Assembly: GCF_030316825.1 (NCBI RefSeq)
Contig: NZ_JASZYU010000007.1
Span: 1-56,323 of the forward strand
Origin: Variovorax fucosicus
Lineage (GTDB): Bacteria > Pseudomonadota > Gammaproteobacteria > Burkholderiales > Burkholderiaceae_C
Length of the DNA stretch: 56,323 nucleotides
Direction of reading: 5' to 3'
This document shows, piece by piece, positions 1-8,178 of the stretch (its first letter is position 1; each line of letters starts with the position of its first letter). The position numbers were made by a program, and so were the translations under genes. Below the pieces are notes generated by a model. It made no database searches and was not told the origin of the DNA. It was given only the letters and a program-made list of their open reading frames with translations.

Positions 1-21
1 GTGTGTCGCACGAAGCCACTC

Positions 22-410
22 TTATACGAGTACGCCAATTGCGGCGGGATCGAACTCTTTCATAGCGTAGCCAGGGTTGGCGCCTACCTTCTCTGTCCAG
101 TGGATATCGCATATTGGGACTCGTCCGACAGCGATCAGATCGAACTCCTCGCACTCCGTCCGATCGACCAATGGGTCGAGGCTTGCGGCTTCGGAGCGCT
201 CTCCGCCTGTGTGTGCTGAGGAACTCGTTGTTATGTCCAATAGCATCGACGCTGATGGTCGGCGCCCCCAAGGGCTTTTTCGCCCATCCGGTGATGGTTG
301 AGGCCGTTTTCGCCATGCCACGTTCAAATGACTCCACGCGGCAGGCGCGAAACAGAACGTCATTTGGGGTCGAGGACACTTTGAAAGGCTCCACTGGGAA
401 ATGACCCGAC
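22..410 (-). pseudogene. C-terminal remnant of NADH:flavin oxidoreductase (old yellow enzyme-like)
   Basis: Two reverse-strand reading frames together resemble the last ~125 residues of a large NADH:flavin oxidoreductase. The upstream frame reads 'GWAKKPLGAPTISV', as in the FMN-barrel motif before the phosphate-binding strand; the downstream frame reads 'EEFDLIAVGR', the usual end-of-barrel FMN-phosphate motif, and stops at a TAA at 22-24. A frameshift near 220-240 separates them and no N-terminal two thirds is present, so it is not functional. It lies downstream of, and in the same direction as, the tautomerase and oxidoreductase genes, so it may once have been the third gene of that operon. 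Family assignment is from motif recognition only. Confidence 0.6.
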
Positions 411-506
411 ATTCACAGGAAGAACATCGAGAAAGGTTCGCCGCTTCTCGAGCAACTTGGCGGTCGATCTTTCGATCATCTTGAGGAGCCGCCAACCGCC
501 CGCATC

Positions 507-908
507 TCATCCCGCCGGATATTCGATGTCGGAGGCAACCTTGCCGCCCCCGAACGACCAATCTTCCATTACGGTGTTCGCCGAGAGGCGGACGAAAACA
601 TCGTCCGGCGACAGGCCTGGTAATACCGAAAGCTTCTCCACGAGACGGGCCACAAACGCCTTCTTCTCATCACGCCGCCTTGCGTCGGACTCGATGTTGA
701 TGAGGATGAAATCGTCACTTCGCTCGCCGTCGATCCCAAATCGTCGATCGTATATAAGCGTCCCGGGCTCCAACTGTTCGATGATCTGGAACATGTCGTT
801 CTCAGGCATGAGATAAGCCTCAACGAGGGCTTCATAAATGCTCTGTGATAGCTGCTTGATGTATTCTGAAGACTTACCCTTCAGCATAGTTACGCGAACG
901 AGTGGCAT
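507..908 (-). CDS. Tautomerase-family protein (4-oxalocrotonate tautomerase-like)
   Basis: A 133-residue protein beginning Met-Pro-Leu, which leaves Pro at the mature N-terminus, the catalytic general base of the tautomerase superfamily. The sequence continues as a beta-alpha-beta unit followed by a second one ('DDVFVRLSANTVMEDWSFGG'), so it is a fused or double-length member like the YrdN and MSAD-type relatives rather than the 62-residue 4-OT. A good ribosome site (AAAGGA) sits just upstream. It follows the oxidoreductase gene by 89 bp on the same strand and is probably co-transcribed. The likely chemistry is enol-keto tautomerisation or hydration of an unsaturated keto acid; the substrate is unknown. 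Confidence 0.85.
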   Translation of the reverse strand: MPLVRVTMLKGKSSEYIKQLSQSIYEALVEAYLMPENDMFQIIEQLEPGTLIYDRRFGIDGERSDDFILINIESDARRRDEKKAFVARLVEKLSVLPGLSPDDVFVRLSANTVMEDWSFGGGKVASDIEYPAG

Positions 909-997
909 GGTTTTTTCCTTTTCTGTGGTTTGGGGATGAATTGGCGAAAAACGAACATCAGAGTGGCACGCCTATCTGGCCACGATGGTTTGAACAG

Positions 998-2137
998 CTA
1001 TTCCTCAACGCTGAAGCTCACGCCGGCGTGCCGCCTCAATCGCTCGACCAGGCTGCCGCGCAGCGCAGCGCCAGGGGTCCAGATGCCACCTGGCACATCC
1101 GGCGCACCCATCAGAGCGATCGCCGTTTCAGCGAGCATTTTTGATGACGCGCCATAACCGGGGTCGATATCGCCCTTCACTGACGTGCGCACCTTCCGCC
1201 CGTCCGCTCCGATTCCGATGAACAGGATGTCGTAAAAGCCGGCCTCACGCTCATCCTTAGTCGGCCCCTCGCCGGGCTTGGGCAGGAGGCTCATATCCCC
1301 TACGCTCGGTATTTCGCCACCGCCAACCACCATCTCGTCGTAAAGGAAATCCCTGCCATAAGGATGACCCATCAAGAGGTTCGAGCGATGGACGTTCTTG
1401 GTATCAAGCGCCGCCATGATGAACGGCCCAACGGGCCCCACGTCGGGGTCATCTCTGACCGCGTCGCCTGGAGGTTGGGTTGGCCCCTCGAAGCCAGGCG
1501 TTAAGCCAAACGGGCTCATAAAGACCGCGCGCTGCACAGCATCGTTTTGAACCGCCGCCATTGTGGCCATCACACTCGCGACAGAGCCCCCCGAAGGGCC
1601 GCCTTGCATGGCCCGCAGCCGAGCTTTCACGTGCGGCGCGGGGGCGCCCAGCGTCGCCTTAGCCGTCTCTTGGGCGTAATAGACTCCCAGCTCGAACACC
1701 AGCGAATCGAACCCGCATGAGAATAAGATCCGTGCGCCAGACGCCTTCGCCGTCGCCTCGTGCGTATCGATCATCTGACGAATCCAGGCGGGCTCGCCAC
1801 ACAAGTCTAAATAATCGACCCCAGCAGCAGCGCAGGCGGCCACCAAGTTTGAGCCGTAGAACTGATAGGGTCCGACGGTCGAGACAATCGCCTTGGTCCG
1901 CGCGATCATCGAGGCGAGTTGAGCCGGGTCGTTCGCGTTGGCCTCCACCAGCGGCATGTCCTTCGGCGCCCCGAGCTGATCGCGCACCTCTGCCAATTTC
2001 GCTTGGCTGCGACCGGCCATGGCCCACTTCACCTTACCGCCCACGCCATAGTGCCGCGCGTAATGCTCCGCGACGAGTCGGCCGATGTAGCCGCTCGCCC
2101 CAAAGACAATAATGTCGAACTCCGCCGCCGGGTTCAT
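998..2137 (-). CDS. Saccharopine dehydrogenase-like NAD(P)-binding oxidoreductase (trans-acting enoyl reductase type)
   Basis: A 379-residue protein with an N-terminal Rossmann fold: 'IIVFGASGYIGRLVAEHY' carries the GxxGxxG nucleotide site, followed by 'AMAGRSQAKLAEVRDQLG'. The middle has 'STVGPYQFYGSNLVAACAAAGVDYLDLCGE', written here in two halves as 'STVGPYQFYGSNL' and 'GVDYLDLCGE', which are signatures of the saccharopine-dehydrogenase/trans-acting enoyl reductase group. These proteins are usually reductases of enoyl or keto groups rather than lysine-pathway enzymes. The ATG start has a GAGGGAG ribosome site. The gene leads a reverse-strand operon with the tautomerase and diverges from the HxlR regulator. 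A broken, diverged second copy of its 5' end, including the ribosome site, lies at 15116-15410. Confidence 0.85.
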   Translation of the reverse strand: MNPAAEFDIIVFGASGYIGRLVAEHYARHYGVGGKVKWAMAGRSQAKLAEVRDQLGAPKDMPLVEANANDPAQLASMIARTKAIVSTVGPYQFYGSNLVAACAAAGVDYLDLCGEPAWIRQMIDTHEATAKASGARILFSCGFDSLVFELGVYYAQETAKATLGAPAPHVKARLRAMQGGPSGGSVASVMATMAAVQNDAVQRAVFMSPFGLTPGFEGPTQPPGDAVRDDPDVGPVGPFIMAALDTKNVHRSNLLMGHPYGRDFLYDEMVVGGGEIPSVGDMSLLPKPGEGPTKDEREAGFYDILFIGIGADGRKVRTSVKGDIDPGYGASSKMLAETAIALMGAPDVPGGIWTPGAALRGSLVERLRRHAGVSFSVEE

Positions 2138-2426
2138 GGCAGGCTCCCTCTAGCTAATCGCATGTGCTCTTCGCTCCAATTTGCCCGAGCTGGCAAGCAT
2201 TCCTCGCAGGCGTCATCGGGGCGCCCCATCGCGAAATGCCTCACCAAATCGGTTTAACTTTACAACCACCGCCCAGATGGTACTCTGTCTGGTTTATTTT
2301 TGCAACTTACGGCTTGAATACGAATTGATGCAAACCACGACACCACAGTGACTTCGGCGCTGTCGGAACTTGGATCGTCTATAGCAACAAGCCGCTGGCA
2401 TGCACACACCGGCATGAAGGAGTGAG
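2138..2426. promoter_or_regulatory. Divergent intergenic region, presumed promoters for the oxidoreductase operon and HxlR gene
   Basis: This 289-bp stretch separates the two divergent start codons and has no convincing reading frame. It must hold promoters in both directions, and HxlR-family proteins usually bind such a divergent region. I did not find a clear palindrome, so the placement of the operator is inference. Confidence 0.4.
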
Positions 2427-2933
2427 ATGAAGGGCAAGCGTACAACGCTGGAAACCAGCACTTGCGCGATCGCGCGATCCCTCGAGACAATTGGTGACTG
2501 GTGGTCGCTGCTGATTGTTCGTGACGCTTTGGCGGGAACGCGGCGTTTTGGGGAGTTTCAGCGGAGCTTAGGACTAGCAAAGAACATCTTGACCACGCGT
2601 CTGCGGAAGCTGGTGGCCTGCGGCGTTCTCACCACGGCACCCGCCTCCGATGGATCCTCCTATAGAGAGTATGTCTTGACCGAGAAAGGTGAACGGCTCT
2701 ACCTAGTGGTCGCCTCGCTTTGGCAATGGGGAGAAGAATTCTGTTTCCCTCCCGGGCAACTCTCCTACGATCTGGTGGACCGACAAACCCACGAAAAACT
2801 CCGCCCACTTGAGTTGAAGTCACAGGACGGCCGCACGCTCGGCCCGCACGACTTCGTTTCGCGCGCGCTCGAACGAGGAGACAGAGATCCTTCTTCAACC
2901 GCGCTGAGTCAAGGGGATCCGCCAAGAAAATGA
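2427..2933 (+). CDS. HxlR-family winged-helix transcriptional regulator
   Basis: A 168-residue protein with the hallmarks of the HxlR/MarR-like winged-helix family: an early Cys ('TSTCAIARSLETIGDWW'), 'WSLLIVRDAL', then 'RRFGEFQRSLGLAKNILT', the usual HxlR recognition region, and a wing ending 'YVLTEKGERL'. The start follows AAGGAG. It diverges from the oxidoreductase/tautomerase operon across 289 bp, which is typical of local control; HxlR proteins often sense aldehydes or oxidants through the early Cys, here about residue 13. The C-terminal 40 residues are longer and more charged than usual. Family is confident; ligand and target are inferred from position. Confidence 0.88.
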   Translation: MKGKRTTLETSTCAIARSLETIGDWWSLLIVRDALAGTRRFGEFQRSLGLAKNILTTRLRKLVACGVLTTAPASDGSSYREYVLTEKGERLYLVVASLWQWGEEFCFPPGQLSYDLVDRQTHEKLRPLELKSQDGRTLGPHDFVSRALERGDRDPSSTALSQGDPPRK

Positions 2934-2990
2934 GCGCCTGACTCACGAGCAATCGAAGGCAAAATTTGCTCGAGTCGCGGGAATTGGAGG

Positions 2991-3216
2991 TTAAGGCACT
3001 GTTGAACCCGCGACATACGCAATGTCGTCACCCGGTAGACGTTGAACCAACTGAGCGCTGCCGAACTCGAGCGTGTCGGCCGGCATCACTTTCACATCGT
3101 GGCCCATCGTGCGCAACCCTTGCACGCATTCGGTGGGCATCGATGCTTCCACGATAAGTTGTCCCTCGGCATCGATGCGCCAGCGGGGAGCATCCGAACT
3201 CGCCTGCGGATTAAAT
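2991..3216 (-). pseudogene. Gamma-glutamyltransferase, C-terminal fragment beyond IS66 insertion
   Basis: Reverse-strand frame reading 'NPQASSDAPRWRIDAEGQ' then 'VEASMPTECVQGLRTMGHDV' and ending at TAA 2993-2991 is the C-terminal end of a YwrD-type gamma-glutamyltransferase small subunit. It is separated from the rest of the gene at 5689-6283 by the IS66-family element. Removing the element and one copy of the 8-bp duplication restores the frame exactly across '...VVEGFNPQASSDAPRW', so both parts belonged to one gene. Confidence 0.85.
3209..3216. repeat. Left target-site duplication of IS66 element (gattaaat)
   Basis: The octamer gattaaat directly abuts the left terminal repeat and is repeated at 5689-5696 after the right terminal repeat. 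Eight bases is the duplication length known for the IS66 family. Confidence 0.95.
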
Positions 3217-3242
3217 GTAAGCGCGCGGCGAACACATCTTGA
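3217..3242. repeat. IS66 left terminal inverted repeat
   Basis: The 26 bases match the reverse complement of 5663-5688 at 23 positions, including an unbroken first 12 (gtaagcgcgcgg). Confidence 0.92.
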
Positions 3243-3280
3243 CGAGGGCCGCGCATGCGGCGGTGAGCGCGAGGGGGTGC

Positions 3281-4846
3281 TCAGCTCTGCTGCCAGCGAT
3301 GCGGCAACAGTTCGTCGATCCGGCTGTGCGGCTGCGTTGGCAGGCGCAAGAACACATCTCTCAGATAAGCATGCGGATCGTGCCCATTGAGCTTGGCTGA
3401 CTGGATCAAGCTCATGACGGCGGCAGCGCGCTGCCCTGCACGAAGGCTGCCGGCGAACAACCAGTTGTTGCGACCTACGGCGATCGGCCGGATCTGGTTC
3501 TCCACCCAGTTGTTATCGGCTGGCAAGTTGCCGTCGTCCAGGTAGCGCGTCAGCGCGGCCCAGCGCTTCAGGCTGTAGTTCAACGCCTTGGCTGTCCCTG
3601 AACCTTCCGGAACCTTGAGCCGCTGCGCGATCATCCAGGCTTGCAGCCCCTCGGCGATCGGTCGACCCCGCGCTTGGCGGATCCGACGCCGTTCATCGGA
3701 GTCCAAGTCTTTCACTTCGCGCTCGATCTCGTAGAGCCGAGTGAAGTACTGGATCCCGGCTTCGGCGACCTGGCTCTTGTTGGCCGTGTGCAGTTCGACG
3801 AACTTGCGTCGAGCGTGTGCGAGGCAGCCCGCTTCGACGACACCCTTGCCCAGCATGGCCTTGTAGCCGGAGTAGTCGTCACAGACCAGCGCACCGCGCC
3901 AGTCGCCCAGGAAGTCCTGCGCATGCTGACCGGCCCGGCTGTCGGCGAAGTCGTAGACCACCGCCTTCATGCCTTCGAAGGCGCCTGGTGTGTAGGCCCA
4001 CAGATACGCACGGTGAGTCTTGCCGGTGCCGGGCTTGAGCATCGCTACCGGTGTCTCGTCGGCATGCAGAACGCGGTGAGCGAGGATCGCTTCCTTGAGT
4101 GCGTCCACCAGTGGTTGCAGGCGCACGCCACAGGCGCCGACCCAGGCCCCGAGCGTCGAACGCGGAATGGCCAGGCCAGCGCGCCCGAAGATCGCTTCCT
4201 GCCTGTACAGCGGCAGATGGTCGGCGTACTTGGCGACCATCACCTGCGCCAGGAGGCCGGCTGTCGGGATGCCCTTGTCGATCACCTGTGCGGGCACCGG
4301 CGCCTGGATCAGCGTCTGGCACTTCGCGCAGGCCCACTTGCCCCGAACATGCCGCTCGACGGTGAACACGCCGGGAACGTAGTCGAGCTTCTCGGCCACG
4401 TCCTCGCCGATGCGCTTGAGGGCGCAGCCGCATGCACAGGTGGTCGACTCGGGTTCGTGGTGAACGTCGACGTGCGGCAGGTCTGCCGGCAGCGCCGTGC
4501 GCCGCGGCTGCTGCTTGTCCTCGGTCTTGGGTGGCGAGCGAAGCTGCTTCAGCTCCTCTTCGATGGCGGCCAGGTCGGCATCGAGCGTTTCATCCAGTAG
4601 GCTGGCCTGCGCCGCGTCGAGCTTCTCGCTGCTCTTGCCGAAGCGCAGGCGCTTGTACTGCGCGAGTTCGTGGGTAAGCTGATCGACCTTGGTGGTCTTG
4701 AACGTGACCTCGCGCGTGAGCGTCTCGATCGAGCGATCCTTGGCCTCGAGCTGGCTTTGCTGCTCTGTGAAGTCCTTGATGAGCCGGAGGGTCACCTCGC
4801 GCAGTTGCTCTGCACTGAGGCCCTTCAATTGTTCGGCATCCACCAT
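3281..4846 (-). CDS. tnpC: IS66-family transposase TnpC (DDE)
   Basis: About 521 residues, the normal size for IS66 TnpC. In order it has an N-terminal coiled-coil leucine-rich stretch ('LIKDFTEQQSQLEAKDRSIE'), the helix-turn-helix-like region with 'KRLRFGKSSEKLD', a zinc-finger-like cluster ('TTCACGCALKRIGEDV' and 'KWACAKCQT'), then the catalytic DDE domain containing 'HADETPVAMLKPG', 'LVCDDYSGYK' and 'DNNWVENQIRPIAVGRNNW', and the C-terminal 'RIDELLPHRW' tail. ATG at 4846 is preferred; a GTG six bases upstream is possible. It is the strand-transfer enzyme of the element and looks intact. Confidence 0.95.
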   Translation of the reverse strand: MVDAEQLKGLSAEQLREVTLRLIKDFTEQQSQLEAKDRSIETLTREVTFKTTKVDQLTHELAQYKRLRFGKSSEKLDAAQASLLDETLDADLAAIEEELKQLRSPPKTEDKQQPRRTALPADLPHVDVHHEPESTTCACGCALKRIGEDVAEKLDYVPGVFTVERHVRGKWACAKCQTLIQAPVPAQVIDKGIPTAGLLAQVMVAKYADHLPLYRQEAIFGRAGLAIPRSTLGAWVGACGVRLQPLVDALKEAILAHRVLHADETPVAMLKPGTGKTHRAYLWAYTPGAFEGMKAVVYDFADSRAGQHAQDFLGDWRGALVCDDYSGYKAMLGKGVVEAGCLAHARRKFVELHTANKSQVAEAGIQYFTRLYEIEREVKDLDSDERRRIRQARGRPIAEGLQAWMIAQRLKVPEGSGTAKALNYSLKRWAALTRYLDDGNLPADNNWVENQIRPIAVGRNNWLFAGSLRAGQRAAAVMSLIQSAKLNGHDPHAYLRDVFLRLPTQPHSRIDELLPHRWQQS

Positions 4847-4917
4847 GAGCACGTATGGTGCCGCGCGACCGTGCGAATGTCATCGGCGTTTGCAGCAATT
4901 GCACCGCCGCCCTCCGA

Positions 4918-5253
4918 TCACACCACGGTGATGACGCCCGCTGCACCGACGCGCTGCCAGGGCAGTCCGAGCACGAGTGTGTCGAGCTGCTCACGCGTCA
5001 TCGCCATCTCCGTGCCCAGGCTTGCGTTAGCCCAGAGGAAGCGGCCGTGGTGCAGACGACGTGCGCACAGCCAGATGCCGATGCCATCGTGCACGAGCAC
5101 CTTCATGCGGTTCGCCCGCCGATTGGCGAACAGGTAGGCATGGTGCGGATGCGCGGCACCGAACACCTTCACGACGCGTGCCAGCGCCGTCTCGGTGCCA
5201 GCGCGCATGTCGATCGGCTCGGTGGCCAGCCACACGGCGTCGACGCGGATCAA
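4918..5253 (-). CDS. tnpB: IS66 accessory protein TnpB (Orf2)
   Basis: Contains the diagnostic run 'VDAVWLATEPIDMRAG' followed by 'FGAAHPHHAYLFANRRANR' and 'KVLVHDGIGIWLCARRL', all conserved in IS66 Orf2 proteins. The likely start is a TTG at 5253 overlapping the tnpA stop as TTGA, which implies translational coupling; this gives 111 residues, close to the usual ~115. A longer frame to 5283 exists inside tnpA. The protein is required with TnpA and TnpC in characterised IS66 elements, but its biochemical role is not settled. Confidence 0.92.
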   Translation of the reverse strand: MIRVDAVWLATEPIDMRAGTETALARVVKVFGAAHPHHAYLFANRRANRMKVLVHDGIGIWLCARRLHHGRFLWANASLGTEMAMTREQLDTLVLGLPWQRVGAAGVITVV

Positions 5254-5639
5254 CGCAGCCACTCGCGCAGCCAGGCTGCGCACGACGAGGCCGACTCGAC
5301 TGGCCAGTGCACCACCGCAGTGGCGCTGCCCCTCTTAAGCTCGATGCGAATGTCGCGAATCGGTCTCTCGGCTTCGGGCTGCACATCGAGTGCGACGAAG
5401 GCTGGCGTCGGCAACTTGGGAACCTCGACCGCCTTCGGCGCCGCCGCCTTGCGATCGTCGGCGCGCCAACGATGCACCACGTTCGCGTTCAGGTTGTACA
5501 GCCTCGCGATCGCCGCGGCAGACGCATCCGGTTGGCGGCATGCCTCCAGAACCTCCGCCTTGAACCTCGCGCTGTGCTTGCGACGGGTGGCCCGCTTAAC
5601 CACACCATCTATTGCGTCCACATCATTCATCGCGGACAC
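5250..5639 (-). CDS. tnpA: IS66 accessory protein TnpA (Orf1, helix-turn-helix)
   Basis: A 129-residue protein with a helix-turn-helix of the IS66 Orf1 type: 'KHSARFKAEVLEACRQPDAS' followed by 'AAAIARLYNLNANVVHRWRA', then a proline/alanine-rich linker and a C-terminal beta domain. It is the promoter-proximal gene of the element and ends in the TTGA overlap with tnpB. The start is about 24 bases inside the right inverted repeat. It probably recognises the element ends. Confidence 0.92.
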   Translation of the reverse strand: MSAMNDVDAIDGVVKRATRRKHSARFKAEVLEACRQPDASAAAIARLYNLNANVVHRWRADDRKAAAPKAVEVPKLPTPAFVALDVQPEAERPIRDIRIELKRGSATAVVHWPVESASSCAAWLREWLR

Positions 5640-5662
5640 GATGCCTGCCGACTCTCAGGCAA

Positions 5663-5688
5663 TCAAGATGACTTCACCGCGCGCTTAC
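5663..5688. repeat. IS66 right terminal inverted repeat
   Basis: Reverse complement of the left terminal repeat with three mismatches over 26 bases; ends exactly where the target duplication begins. Confidence 0.92.
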
Positions 5689-5696
5689 GATTAAAT
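5689..5696. repeat. Right target-site duplication of IS66 element (gattaaat)
   Basis: Identical to 3209-3216, confirming the insertion boundary. Confidence 0.95.
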
Positions 5697-6283
5697 CCCT
5701 CTACGACGGAATGAATCACCATCTGGACGTGGCCCTGGGATTGCATTTTGGCGCCCATCACACCAAAGGCCATGACGGGCGTCTCGTCCTTGAAAAGGAA
5801 GCCCGGCAGGATGGTGTGTGACGAAAGCTTGCCGCCGGCAGCTTCGTTCGCGTGGCCAGGCTGCAAGGTGAAGCCAGCACCGCGGTTCTGCAATGCAATG
5901 CCGGTGCCTGGCACCACCAAGCCGGATCCAAATCCGCGGTAGTTGGATTGGATGTACGACACTATCCGGCCCTCCTTGTCGGCAGCGCAGAGGTAGACGG
6001 TTCCTGAACTCGTGAGAGCGACTCTGGCTCTGGGCGAGGCGGCCGACGTCTCGATGGTGTTCGCAAGGGCAGTCAGGCGCTGCATGTCCAGGAGGTCGGA
6101 CACCGACATGCGCATGGTTGCGGGAGCTGAGTTATGTGCGTAGAGGTCTCCGAACGCCATCCGCATCGCTTCGATTTCCAGACGCATGCGCCGCACCGGG
6201 CCTGCGGGGAGCACTTCGTAGTCGAGGTGCTCCAAGATGGCATGCGAAGTGACGGGTGGCATGACTGGGCGGCTTGCCGCCAT
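5689..6283 (-). pseudogene. Gamma-glutamyltransferase, central fragment (YwrD-like), interrupted by IS66
   Basis: The frame carries the small-subunit hallmarks of gamma-glutamyltransferases: 'SSGTVYLCAADKEGRIVSYI', in which the Thr of GTVYL aligns with the autoprocessing nucleophile, then 'GFGSGLVVPGTGIALQNRG' and 'FGVMGAKMQSQGHVQM'. The large-subunit end ('LEIEAMRMAFGDLY') is visible upstream, but the N-terminal ~250 residues of the family are absent, and similarity fades near 6260. The enzyme would transfer or hydrolyse gamma-glutamyl groups in the periplasm. With both an N-terminal truncation and the IS insertion it is dead. Its remaining C-terminus lies at 2991-3216. Confidence 0.85.
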
Positions 6284-6744
6284 TCGGTCGTGAAACGTTG
6301 CAGCGACTCGGCAAGCCCGGCAGCAGCCCGGCCACCGTTGCCAAGGTACGAGCCACCATCGACCGGCTTCTCCGTTTGAACCTGATCAGTCGCGTGGCCA
6401 ATGCGCCGGTCGCTGTGGACGAGTTGCTGCTCGCGGAGTACCTCAGGCGTGACAAAGACGCTGCCTTCTGATGAGTTGTGTGTGCGGCGTCAGGGGACCG
6501 GCGCGGATCGACTGAATCCCTTGCTTCGCCCCACACGCTCGGAAACCGGGTCAAAAACCAATTGGTAACCCGCAACATCTCGCGAAGTGAAGCGACGCTG
6601 ACGTGGATGCTTGTCTTGTCGCCACTCGCGAGAAGCATTGAAACGTGGCAAGGCAAAAAGTGAAGCAGTGACCGCCATGTCACGACCGTGATCGAGTTGG
6701 GCAGTCAGGACGCTTCAGGTCTGCAAGCCGGCAGTTGATCGAAC
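6284..6744. other. Gene-free stretch between truncated gamma-glutamyltransferase and amidase
   Basis: No frame here is convincing. A 65-codon forward frame (6274-6471) and a 62-codon reverse frame (6490-6678) are open, but neither shows a family motif or a clear ribosome site. The stretch probably holds remnants from the deletion that removed the N-terminal half of the gamma-glutamyltransferase. Confidence 0.5.
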
Positions 6745-8178
6745 TCAGCGGGACATTGCGTCCCCAGAGATGACCAACGGTGGCCAGGATGTTGGAAAAA
6801 GCGATTCGACAACCGCCGACAACGCCATCACACCCAGATCGTCGAGGTGACGACCCATGATCTGCAGGCCGACCGGCCGACCGTCAACAGTCAATCCAAT
6901 AGGAACCGACGCGGCCGGCGCACCAGTCAAGTTTGCGAGCGCGGAGAAAGCGATCCAGGCGCTACCCGCCTCCACCGCTCTGCCGTTGATGGTGTCGGGC
7001 CCGGGGATGTCCAGTCCAAAAGCCGCGCACGCGGTCGTCGGCGTTATCAGGAAGTCATGGTGTTCCATAAAGCGCCAGACCGTGTTCGCGATGCGCTTTC
7101 GTTCCATCAGTGCGTGCGTGAAAGTGTCGGCGCTCCAATCGCGCGACAGCAGACTGGCCAGCCAGCCCTGCAGTTCGATGCGTTGTTCGGCTGCCATGCG
7201 CCTCAGGCCCTGCCGGTCCGTGTCCATGGCGACAAGGGTTTCGAACACGGCTGAGTAGTTGCCGACATCCGGCTGTACGACTTGGACGACACAGCCCAGC
7301 ACTTGCTCCAGCCTGTGAACCGCGGCCTCCGTCCTCGCGCGCACTTCGGGATCGACCGCCGCAAAGCCGAGATCCGGACTGAACGCGATCCGAACACGAC
7401 GCAACGTCTCGACCGGTGGCACCGCCCACTGCAGGATGTCGTTTGGCAGTGAAAACCTGTCCTTCGGCGTCGGGCCAGCGAGGACGGACATGGCAAGTGC
7501 GGCGTCGGCCACCGTCCGCGTCATGGGGCCGATGTGTTCGAGCGATTCCCAACTCGATATACCCGGGTGCCGCTCGTCCCGACAACCAGGGTAGGCCGGT
7601 ACACGTCCCATTGAGGGCTTGAGCCCAAAGATGCCGCAAAGCGCGGCCGGCACCCGCACCGAGCCGCCACCATCGCTGCCGATCGCCAACGGGACCATGC
7701 CGGCGGCGACCGCTGCCGCCGAGCCAGCGCTGGATCCACCTGGCGCGAGATCGGGATTCCACGGGTTGCGTGTGGTTGGAAACAGCGCGTTATGACCGAA
7801 GGCGCCATAGCCGAATTCTGAAGTGTTGGTTTTGCCAACGATGATGGCGTCCGCCGCACGCAGCCGCTCGACCACAACGTCGTCTTCCTGCGGCACGTGT
7901 CCGGCGTAAAGGCGCGAGCCGAAGGTGGTGCGCAAGCCCTTCGTGCAGATCAAATCCTTGATCGCCACCGGCACGCCGGCCAGCGGGCCGACCGGTTGGT
8001 TGCGACCCAGGCGCTCGTCGAGCGCTTTGGCGGCCGCGCGCGCACCCGCTTCGTCGAGGGTGCAGAAGGCATGCAGCGACGGATCCAGCGCGGCGATGCA
8101 GCGGAAGGTCGCTTCGACCCTCTCCGCGGCGCTCGTGCGTCCGCTTTTCACCGCTTCGGCCATGGATGCTACGGTCAT
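6745..8178 (-). CDS. Amidase, amidase-signature family (GatA/AtzF-like)
   Basis: A 477-residue hydrolase with the complete Ser-cisSer-Lys triad: Lys74 in 'VAIKDLICTKG', Ser149 in 'PGGSSAGSAAAVAAG' and the nucleophile Ser173 in 'GSDGGGSVRVPAALCG'; the spacings of 75 and 24 residues match the family. It hydrolyses an amide or urea-type bond in the cytoplasm. It is the last gene of a reverse-strand operon and overlaps the TetR gene by ATGA. With the neighbouring cysteine hydrolase and BMP-type importer, a nitrogen-rich substrate such as a ureide, allophanate-like compound or pyrimidine breakdown product is plausible. It lacks the extra C-terminal domain of true allophanate hydrolases, so the substrate is open. 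Confidence 0.9.
   Translation of the reverse strand: MTVASMAEAVKSGRTSAAERVEATFRCIAALDPSLHAFCTLDEAGARAAAKALDERLGRNQPVGPLAGVPVAIKDLICTKGLRTTFGSRLYAGHVPQEDDVVVERLRAADAIIVGKTNTSEFGYGAFGHNALFPTTRNPWNPDLAPGGSSAGSAAAVAAGMVPLAIGSDGGGSVRVPAALCGIFGLKPSMGRVPAYPGCRDERHPGISSWESLEHIGPMTRTVADAALAMSVLAGPTPKDRFSLPNDILQWAVPPVETLRRVRIAFSPDLGFAAVDPEVRARTEAAVHRLEQVLGCVVQVVQPDVGNYSAVFETLVAMDTDRQGLRRMAAEQRIELQGWLASLLSRDWSADTFTHALMERKRIANTVWRFMEHHDFLITPTTACAAFGLDIPGPDTINGRAVEAGSAWIAFSALANLTGAPAASVPIGLTVDGRPVGLQIMGRHLDDLGVMALSAVVESLFPTSWPPLVISGDAMSR

Larger units (their letters stand above)
3217..5688 (-). mobile_element. Complete IS66-family insertion sequence, 2472 bp
   Basis: The element is bounded by imperfect 26-bp inverted repeats starting gtaagcgcgcgg, flanked by identical 8-bp direct repeats, and holds the three-gene set typical of IS66: tnpA, tnpB and tnpC, all on the reverse strand. 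It interrupts a gamma-glutamyltransferase gene. All three frames look intact and the duplicated target has no mismatch, so the insertion is probably recent on the timescale of the other decay in the window. The host gene was, however, already missing its N-terminal half, or lost it later. Confidence 0.95.

Noticed and set aside
998..2137. Lysine-pathway saccharopine dehydrogenase
   Set aside because: Only the Rossmann part matches; the middle is of the trans-acting enoyl reductase type and the context is not lysine metabolism.
3641..4600. A 319-codon forward frame opposite the IS66 transposase gene
   Set aside because: It is the antisense shadow of tnpC in GC-rich DNA; it has no family motif or ribosome site.
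6274..6471. A forward 65-codon frame with a plausible-looking C-terminus
   Set aside because: No ribosome site at its start and no family could be named; kept as gene-free sequence.
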